From Bolinopsis microptera (lineage: Eukaryota > Ctenophora > Tentaculata > Lobata > Bolinopsidae): a stretch of DNA of 64,000 bases. Location: contig NC_087084.1 of NCBI RefSeq assembly GCF_026151205.1, forward strand, positions 11,993,453-12,057,452, in the 5' to 3' direction. The notes under the pieces were generated by a model. The model saw nothing but the letters and a program-made list of their open reading frames with translations, did no database searches and was not told where the DNA came from. Positions 55,901 through 64,000 of the stretch are shown here, in pieces (the stretch's first letter is position 1; every line of letters begins with the position of its first letter). The position numbers and the translations under genes are program-made.

Positions 55901-57832
55901 GTATTACAAATCAAGTTACAAATTCTACAAATTTTGAAGTGCTCAGTCTTGTTTTACTTTTTTAATCTTTACCTACTAACCATTGGAAAATAAAACTTTA
56001 AGTTATAAACCTTCCTTGCATACTTTACCGGTAGAGTCTAAACTGAATAGTTTGAGATTTCCTTTAAACTTTTATATTTATGCATGTGCCCCACGGGGAT
56101 GAATTTCTTATTACCATATTACCATTGATGTTATATATATTTTTTGAGTAAACATTGGCTGGTACCACGGGCCAGTCCCCAACAAAAAAAAAAGTTAAAA
56201 TTACAAGAAAGTAAAAACCCACCGCTCAAAGCAGCCTCCTCTAACAGGATCAAATCCGTATTGGTCACTTGGTGTGTCACGTGGTTTGTACTGGTCACGT
56301 GGTTTGTACTGGTCACGTGGTGAGTCGTCCGTGTTGAATTGGTATCCAGCACAGTCTGTGTTACAGAACGGGTACACCTGTACATGAGAATAGTATAGCA
56401 TGGTTTATACAAGGTATACAAGGTTTACAAGGTTTACAAGGTTTACAAGGTTTACAAGGTTTACAAGGTTTACAAGGTTTGCACGGTTTACAAGGTTTAC
56501 AAGGTTTACAAGGTTTACAAGGTTTACAAGGTTTACAAGGTTTACAAGGTTTACAAGGTTTACAAGGTTTGCACGGTTTACAAGGTTTGCACGGTTTACA
56601 AGGTTTACAAGGTTTACAAGGTTTACAAGGTTTACAAGGTTTACAAGGTTTACAAGGTTTACAAGGTTTACAAGGTTTGCACGGTTTACAAGGTTTGCAC
56701 GGTTTACAAGGTTTACAAGGTTTACAAGGTTTACAAGGTTTACAAGGTTTACGTACGAGATTTACGAGGTTTGTACAAGGTTTGACATAGTTGGAAACAC
56801 TGAACCATGTCACATGACTTATAGCAGAAACCTGTGGAATGAGTTGAGCAGCCCACATGACGAGAGCAATCTTCTTACTCAGCGAGACGGCTATCATCTT
56901 TCTAATATCTGCGGAGGGGACGGATATTTACATTTTTGTATTCAATGATCTGCTAAATTTATAACTTGGATAAAATTCCTCATTTACAAAACTGCAAGAA
57001 AAATAACTAAATTCTGAATTCGGATCCGGGTCCTTGCCAGCACGAACCTGAATACCGGAAGACGATGTTGTCGAGGATGATGAGAAAGACCTGGACACAG
57101 TATAAACTGGAGAAGTAAATGGAGGACATCCCCATAGTCCAGCACCACATGTTGCCTAACTTCCACCTAGGGTACATTTGGAGCTGCTTAATCATTGTAG
57201 CTAGTCAAACACAAGGAAATTCTTTCAGTGGGCTATATTTGTATTTTATTTTGTATTAATTTTTCATTCTCGTCGAATCATTAATATTAACAATGGTGCA
57301 GTTTGTAAATAGTCCATTAACAAAGTCAAAATAAATAGCTACAGCGCACCTGTTTGTAGCGACCGCGAACCCGTTGACTGGATACACAAAGAAAGAACAA
57401 AGCATCCTATTGAAGGCGAGGCTGACACACATAACGAAGGTAAAGTTGTCTATTTCCGTCCACGGTTCCAGCAGAGCTACAATAATAACACTGAAATTAC
57501 TGAAATAATACAGATTACAACAACAACAACAACAACAAAGTTGCATCTTAATGTTCTTTTGTCACATGCCAAACAAAAATTAGTACCTGAAAATGATTTC
57601 TAGATTCTGATTGGGAAAGTATAACAGATTGCCTATGAATCATGACAATCATTGCTGACTTTCTCAATGGCATGAGATAAATAATTAGCTTGATAAGACC
57701 AACGTACCAGAGGACGCCGAGAATAGCTAGAAAGAAATGCAGGAAGCAGAAAATAGTCGTTATCAGGAGACTTCTCTCCGTCTCTAGATCTATAGAGTCC
57801 TGTAGAGATGCTGCTGGCGAATAAGCGTACAT
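52922..57832 (-). CDS. Class A (rhodopsin-like) GPCR, 10 exons, complete
   Basis: A plasma-membrane receptor rebuilt from GT-AG sites. Exons: 57832-57708, 57499-57350, 57166-57048, 56908-56832, 56377-56223, 55687-55545, 55416-55281, 54522-54379, 54149-54001 and 53130-52922. All phases fit, giving 468 aa and a stop. TM1 has LGVLCNFSVIIVALL (Asn 1.50). TM2 has LAFNRML (Asn in place of Asp 2.50). TM3 has Cys100 and, exactly 25 residues on, DNI instead of DRY. TM4 has ALVMWAAQLIPQ. Loop 2 has FCNTDC and a YKPRDQ repeat. TM5 is ILPLVIIMVYYLVLL, TM6 IYIIFMFPHLILG, and TM7 VAVPVSYLV (NPxxY variant). The tail is Ser/Thr-rich. Ligand and subfamily not recognised. Confidence 0.8.
53170..53899. mobile_element. 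730-bp TTAA-flanked foldback element
   Basis: Arms of about 355 bp are near-perfect inverted repeats (left from gggggccggggg, right to its inverse) with a loop of about 20 bases near 53529-53548. TTAA flanks both ends (53166-53169, 53900-53903). GGG ends with TTAA suggest a Kolobok- or piggyBac-mobilised MITE. It lies in intron 9 of the 10-exon GPCR. A related half-copy is at 48304-48601. Confidence 0.9.
54826..55264. mobile_element. TIR element with C-runs (aaggggtcgttcacatatta)
   Basis: The left end aaggggtcgttcacatatta is mirrored at the right by taatatgtgaacgaccctta. The interior holds C homopolymers (about 54967-54989 and 55210-55232), with cgtaatca motifs repeated inward. Element of about 440 bp in intron 7 of the GPCR. 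Flanks end in ta, so a TA duplication is likely. Confidence 0.7.
56409..56752. repeat. 9-bp satellite (ggtttacaa) in GPCR intron 4
   Basis: About 38 tandem 9-bp units, ggtttacaa, with scattered ggtttgcac variants at regular places suggesting higher-order duplication. It creates long open frames on both strands (KPC repeats, FTR repeats, GLQ repeats), none of which is supported as a gene. Confidence 0.95.
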
Positions 57833-60800
57833 TTTAACCCTTCGGGCTGGTATATTAGCTTTAGAAACGTATGTGTTAATAGTATAAGGCTAAGTCCCCA
57901 AACACTGCAGTCTCTAGATCTCAGCTGCCAATCTCAAAGTAAAGTTTTTTGACAGGTAAGACTAAGACTAAGAGCAGAACAAGACTAGAAATATAGATTC
58001 TGGAGTGACAAGGTTTTAGCTTCAGCTCATATACAGTGGTGACAACTCACAAGGCAGATATTTAACAGTTCTAATGGCGAAATTATCGGTTAGCGAGTTA
58101 CAGAAAACTGCCTGAAGTTGTAGGGTTTTGTTTTAAATACAAAGAAACACGCTGAAGCTGAGTATACTTATTACTTATAGCGTAGTGTCACTAGTAAAGC
58201 CAGTTATATGACAAGCCACTAAAGCTCTGATGTATCAACTCTGGTCCAGACTCCAGCTGTGATTATTTAATTACTGCAGGGCAATGAGCATCACAACTGC
58301 GGTACAATCTCGCGTGGTTGGCCAATCATGAATATGAAAATATTACGCGATATGATGACAGGGGAACATTTTCATAAATTATTCACAATATTCATAAATT
58401 ATTCACAATATTGAATATGTTATACACTACGTCAGGACTAGTGTGTTGGGTATTAAATTTTAATGACAGCCTACAGATCGATTCCCAGTTTAGTGAATCC
58501 TTTTCCATCGGCTGAGAGGCACGGAGAACATTAAGAGGAGAAGATTATACCACTGAAATTAGATAATTTATGAGACTTGGTTAATGGGTATTTGTTCAAC
58601 CTTTTAGCACAACTGTGGCAAAAGGTTTCACACATTATGAACCACGGAATGAATCCAAGCAATGAATATTTCCCTCCAAATTATAATACGAGACAGGGCA
58701 AGTTGGAGCGGAGCTGTCGAGTCAATCAGTGAGCATCCAATATCACACCTGTAACCTGTACAGTTCAACTTTACATATATCAAATGTGACAAGTCTGCCG
58801 GTCAACATCGACAAATTAAGTGATAAACGGACTGGATATGGATTATGGACTGCCAAGATGCCATCAGAAGTATAATTAATAACGATCGCGATTTTGGCTA
58901 TTATAGCCGCTTCAGCAAAGGTTTGACATTGTTAATATTGGGCAGCGCAGGATGAGACAGGTTTTACTGCATGAACAGATCTTATGGAATCCTGATATAC
59001 TATGGAACCCTGAAAAACGAGGCCACATAAAAAGTAAAACAAAGGAAATAAGTTATTCTAAACTATAAAGTAGGTGCTACTACCGGCTAATCCGACCTAA
59101 TTTTTAGCCAGTGACATTTAATGTTAACACGAAATCTGGAAAGCTTCCAAATCATGATATTGTTTTGACAACACTATATAAATTGGGTACTAGAATCCTG
59201 CCAATAAAACTCCTAATAATTATTATAAATACTTCGCGGCTGCTTTACACCACTTTTATTTTATTTTGCTTTTGGAGCTGAGTACCTGGGCACCTTAAGA
59301 ATGACATGCATGCTGAGCGCCGCCCAATAAGCTTTGGAGGAAAGTTTATTTTCCGTTTAATTCTATGCATGAACAATTTTGAACATATCAGCTGTAAAAG
59401 TTCTAGAACTGACACTATATAATAGATGATAGAGCCATTTGCACAAGACAGACGATAGAAAATGATGTTCCTGGATCCTGATAAGTTTGCTCTACATAAG
59501 AAGTCTCATGCAACTGCAACACCTTTTGTATAAAAAGAACTAGTAGCGAATTCGTTAATAGGATAATTAATCGATCTTCAGTTTCCCTAATTAGCGCACA
59601 CAAATCCACACTTAATTACGAAAGGTCAATTTAAACTGGAACAGAGCCTTACTATCCTAACTGAAGCATCTGCAGCGAGTGTGTAACTCTTGCTGACAGG
59701 CGTGGCAGCCATCCGTATTCCGTAAGACTGCTGCAGTTTCCGACCTAATCTTAATTCATTGATCATTTTTGTGTGTTTACTCCTGTTTGTTTTAATACAT
59801 ATTATCAGGGATTCTATGTTGTTGGATAAGCACTCATCATCCTGTCATCTTCACGTTCGTAGAGATGTAGAAACGATTTATGAATAGCTATAGACTCGAT
59901 CACTTATAGCACTTGACACGAATGCAAAATCAGCGCGGATTAGAAAGTGGTCGAGGAGAGGTGAGCTAAAATTATTTCTCTGCAATGGTAAAGTTCGATA
60001 ACGGGATTAATTGGTCATAGCCCATAGGGCACAGCTCATAAATACAAAATAGTCAGTGACAATTATTGACGCGGTTGAAACATTGGCCGTGTGGACTGCC
60101 GCGGATGAGCCATGCATGCCTGCGACAATTGTTGCATTGATTAAAAGATAAATGTGGTAATCTGTACCGATACAATTACAAATTTTCCCTACACTTGTTG
60201 CACTTTTCTAAATCATTAATTTCATTTGGCAATTATCAGGGCATACAACCTATTTATACTTTAATTCCTAATATTTAATATTAAGTCTTTTCTTAAAACT
60301 AAAAATAAGTTCATTTTAATTTTTAGGCCTTCCTAGTCTTCCAACAAATATTACAACAAAATTATTACGCTATATGATCAATATTATACCTTATGGGACG
60401 TAATTTGACCGCGGATATTGCGTGAACGGACATAATTTGAACGGGCATTTAAATCCGAAATTATCATCTTTTTGAGCGTTTTTTTTTCAATTTTAGCAAA
60501 TAAATTTTCAATCGATTCTTAATATGCACGTACTTTAATACAGTAAGCAAGAACAGAAGTCGTTAAGCAGTAAAAATGTTAAATTTTTACTGCTTAACGC
60601 AACGATCTAATAATAGATCACACAAGTTCTATTGTGTCAATTTTGGTCGATGGGGCCGGGGCCGCTAAGTCCAGTACTAGTAGTCCACTCCAATAATGCT
60701 ATTTGGTACAATATACTACTTATTGACATTTGATTGTTGTTAACATGTTACTATCTTGTAGTACTACTAGTTTGTATTTTTAGTACGGAGTACGGACCAT

Positions 60801-62510
60801 CTTCCTTCCTTTCATACTCACTTTATATCATTGTAAATGGACAATAAAATGAACGGTAGGGCTTCCAGCGTCCAATAAATGTCCGTTAAAATAAAGTCCG
60901 GTATATAATCTGGTATAGTTACTTACTTACTCTGTTAGCTTTTAAAACACGAGACTAAGAGTAAGAGAGTAAGAGAGAAAACTCTCGCGTGAGTGGTAAA
61001 AAGCCACTATTTCTGAAATATATGAATTATATGAACCCATGGCAGTTATTTATACCTTAATTACAATATCATTGTAGCCTAATTATTCCCGAATTACATC
61101 ATATTCAATGGTATCCGTCAGTGGTTTTATATGTTTCATTACATAGCACGGAGGTCTAATTATAAGCTCCATATTCAACTTTAATAGTCCAATGAGGGTA
61201 CCATATTTTCAGTCAAACGCAGTCAACCAAATAATTGGATGAAATTAAACTTATCTAATGTCATAAAATAAATATGTTTTGTCCTATAATCTAAAAGTAA
61301 AGCCAGGTATAACTGAAGCATAAGTTAAGAATTTAGATACAGCTGAGCGTATAAATCTTTAAAAAGCCTAAAAGACTACATAAATAAAAGACTTAAATGA
61401 TCATAAGACAAAATCATAAGCAGTTGCATGAAACTTACATTCTTTGATCTTTCTACTATATTTAAAAATAAAACTGGATACCATTTTGAATGATCAGAAG
61501 ATGAAACAGCTAGTTAGAATACGAATGAGTAGCTAAAGTTTTGATGATTTAGTAACATTTTGCAACTGCGAAGTGACAGTCATCAAATGAAACAGGCTGG
61601 GTGATATTTTGTTGGTTTTATATCGAATCATTATGGCAAGTAAAATTTTGTTGCCGATGGCAATAGCGGAAGTTTTTTTTTCCAGTCCCGGTCCCGACCA
61701 AAAAATTGGTCCCGGTCGAGCCTTGAAAGTGTTTATCTTCTCTAAAATGGCTTTGGAATGACTCCAAAGTTCAAAGCTGTTTCTACAACTTGGGCATTAT
61801 CATGATTATAGAGTCTCAACTTTCTCTTTACAGAAATTTTCTTCCCAATGAGCCAGATTTACTCAAACTTTTTGAAAGCTAGATCTTCAATTAGAATGCA
61901 AACCGCTGTTTGTTTATATTACAAGCAGTTATGCACGCACATTTGGTCACATGCATATAGGCCAGTGTTAGGTCACTTTGGTGAACATATTAGATTCATT
62001 TGTTACTCTTTTAAACTGGAAGAGCTTCGTCTTGTAGAAATTTATGCTGTACAGTATGACTTTAAGTCAATGGAATGTTTTTAATTTGCGGATATATTCG
62101 TGATACGGTAAATGGGGGAGAAAACAATTTGCTTTAAAAAAACGGCGTTGTAACGAAACGGGGTTCACATTTAAGTTTATACTGTTATTCTTATAGCAAA
62201 GCGCGTTATAACGAGGTACATCTAACACTATGACATGTTCATCATTCTCATAATCATATGCAATATACATTCTCTTATGAGTAATTATACGTACAGTTTT
62301 TCAAACTTTGAATAACAAAGCGACAAATCGTAAGTTATACTTAATCAGCCACGTGGTTTGAGGCAGACGTTAACGGAGGCTTAATTCTGGGGCGCCAAGC
62401 TTTTTGGGAGGACACCTTTAGGTGTCCTCCCAAAATATTAATATTAAGGTTAAAAAGTTTAAAAATTCTTATTAAACTCGTTAAACTTCAACTTAAAGTT
62501 TATTCATATT
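57833..62510. other. 4.7-kb interval without a recognised gene
   Basis: Upstream flank of the 10-exon GPCR. The longest open frames are under 80 codons and show no recognisable domain. It contains a short inverted repeat (60561-60599, cgttaagcagtaaaaat and its inverse) and cccggtcgg-type fragments at 61680-61720. Confidence 0.5.
62402..62435. repeat. Perfect 16-bp inverted repeat with 2-base spacer
   Basis: ttttgggaggacacct, then tt, then the exact inverse. It could form a cruciform or a strong RNA hairpin. No gene adjacent. Confidence 0.8.
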
Positions 62511-62577
62511 ATGAGGCAGCAAAACTATCGGGCTGCGATGAATGGGGACTTACCACCCCATGGCAACATTAAAATAT
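62511..62577. repeat. Dispersed repeat copy shared with 4411-4478
   Basis: Same block as at 4411 (ccaccccatggcaacatta), directly followed here by a sequence ending gcttcaagttgcac and then the palindrome at 62611. Confidence 0.7.
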
Positions 62578-62610
62578 AACGACTCTGTTATACATCGCTT
62601 CAAGTTGCAC

Positions 62611-63047
62611 TGATATCTGGATATTATCCGGTTGGAAGAGACAAGGACAAGTGAAACAAGGAAGTTAGGAGTAAGGGCAAATTTTCGGCGTCAACGCCAT
62701 CTTCAGGCTAAAATTGTTATAAATGTTAGTATATAATAAATGCTTCTATACTAGTTAAAATGCTAAATTAAAATTACACACACTGAATACAGGTTACATC
62801 AAATGGTATTATAATACATTACATAATACATTATTGTAATGTATTATAATACCATTTGATGTAACCTGTATTCAGTGTGTGTAATTTTAATTTAGCATTT
62901 TAACTAGTATAGAAGCATTTATTATATACTAACATTTATAACAATTTTAGCCTGAAGATGGCGTTGACGCCGAAAATTTGCCCTTACTCCTAACTTCCTT
63001 GTTTCACTTGTCCTTGTCTCTTCCAACCGGATAATATCCAGATATCA
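62611..63047. repeat. 437-bp palindrome, two ~213-bp inverted arms
   Basis: The left arm from tgatatctggatattatccg is matched, inverted and near-perfectly, by the right arm ending at 63047. The arms meet at a short AT-rich loop around 62822-62832. cttcaagttgcac occurs both just before the left arm and at about 63101 after the right arm, so the flanking element sequence is also repeated. It looks like a retroelement copy inserted head-to-head with itself. Confidence 0.85.
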
Positions 63048-63178
63048 GTATTTCAATCATGAGACTAATAAACAGCGAACTACTCCGTTATTTGATGCTT
63101 CAAGTTGCACCTGTGAAAATATTTAAAGATTCAGGCAAGTTTTTAAAACATTTCACTCAAAACTACCTGCAAGCTTAA

Positions 63179-64000
63179 CCCATTAGGGACGATAGGGTCG
63201 TTTACGACCCACCTTTTCTAGAGGCTATAGAGGACAAACCATAATACTAAACGCAACGAATCTTTCGCACATATGCTCAAAATTTATTGGGCTACATTAT
63301 TGACTTTCCAGTCGAGACCCAATTAATTACTAACAACTAAATAATTAGGCTAATTAGTCGTCATAATTGGAAAATATTTCACTTTACTTCTTGCCTTGAT
63401 TGGGACATTAAAACTTTATGTAGGCTTATTTTGTTGAGGACAAAATAGTTGCGGGCAACGATTTCCTTGAGACATATGAAAAGCCCGTGATAATCAGATG
63501 TTCACAAACAGAGCTAGACGCTGTTTACTAACTGCGGTCGCATACGACCCACTCGTCCGGGTCGCAAACGACCCATCACGGTTTTTCGGCTTTAACTTCT
63601 GAAACAAAGACGTTAGGATAAAATAAAAACTGTAGCATAAGTTAAAAACATATGGTCAATACTGTGTAACTCTAACTTTTTAAAAATAAAGAATTTGGGT
63701 CATTAACGACCCACTCGGCTCACTTGCTTATTACTACATATGTCCATGTAACTTCTTGAATTCAGCCTAAAGCATGACATCATAAGTTCAAAATCGCCTC
63801 TCAGCAAGTGATAATCATCATAAACTGCGAAAAATCGGTTAAATGGGTCATTAGCGACCCACTAGGACCACAAAATTGATTAATTAAATATAATGTTGTC
63901 AAACTTTTACAAGTATTAGTATAAAAACATGTTATATCTTGGTCATTACTCCTGTACGTTGATTTAACTTTTAAAATCGATCAACTGGGTCAATAACGAC
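63179..64000. mobile_element. Left end of a TTAA-flanked element with repeated 16-bp palindromes (runs off the window)
   Basis: TTAA (63175-63178) precedes cccattagggac, a piggyBac-like start. gggtcgtttacgaccc and variants occur at 63195-63210, about 63535-63550, 63559-63574, 63697-63712, 63845-63860 and from 63987 (cut by the window end). No coding frame is visible yet. The right end is not in the window. Confidence 0.65.

Noticed and set aside
56361-56948. KPC-repeat, FTR-repeat and GLQ-repeat proteins
   Set aside because: The 9-bp satellite keeps several frames open on both strands; the splice-consistent GPCR model places the array in an intron.
57587-57832. Longer GPCR exon 1 ending at cag/gtacta (57587)
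   Set aside because: Its phase does not match exon 2. The internal donor at 57707 (tg/gtacgt) restores phase and gives a normal TM1 with Asn 1.50.

Overview
The window is an animal (metazoan) nuclear genome segment: genes are split by GT-AG introns, two encode mitochondrial proteins, two encode seven-transmembrane receptors, and most of the remaining sequence is AT-rich and filled with LINE retrotransposon copies, short inverted-repeat transposons and minisatellites. The repeat content and gene structure suggest an early-branching invertebrate such as a cnidarian. That is inference; no marker in the window fixes the species.

Layout. (1) 1-8.5 kb: the N-terminal seven exons of a ceramide synthase on the minus strand. 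The gene runs off the left edge, and its introns hold two minisatellites and a TTAA-flanked transposon. (2) 8.5-30.9 kb: a gene-poor repeat block. It contains several terminal-inverted-repeat (TIR) elements whose target-site duplications (TSDs) can be read (8-bp hAT-like, TA, TCGT/GTCT, AATAT), at least four broken LINE copies, and one LINE interrupted by a 2.07-kb DNA transposon with 17-bp TIRs and a TGAT duplication. (3) 30.9-50.5 kb: three closely spaced plus-strand housekeeping genes: mitochondrial ATP synthase subunit d, the Sin3/HDAC corepressor subunit SUDS3 (9 exons, 305 aa) and mitochondrial citrate synthase (11 exons, 463 aa, catalytic His/His/Asp present). Citrate synthase intron 2 is 10.3 kb and carries a nearly intact CR1/L2-type LINE, a tRNA-like SINE, a LINE fragment and an antisense, frameshifted class A receptor. 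(4) 52.9-57.8 kb: a complete 10-exon class A GPCR (468 aa) on the minus strand. I rebuilt it from splice sites; every exon phase fits. Its introns hold a 730-bp perfect-looking foldback element, another TIR element and a 9-bp satellite. (5) 57.8-64 kb: no gene recognised. The right end has a 437-bp palindrome and the left terminus of a TTAA-flanked element with six copies of a 16-bp palindrome.

The housekeeping genes share no pathway apart from ATP synthase and citrate synthase both acting in mitochondrial energy metabolism. Their close spacing and the splice-acceptor-like AG just before several start codons raise the possibility of spliced-leader trans-splicing or an operon-like arrangement, which the sequence alone cannot settle.
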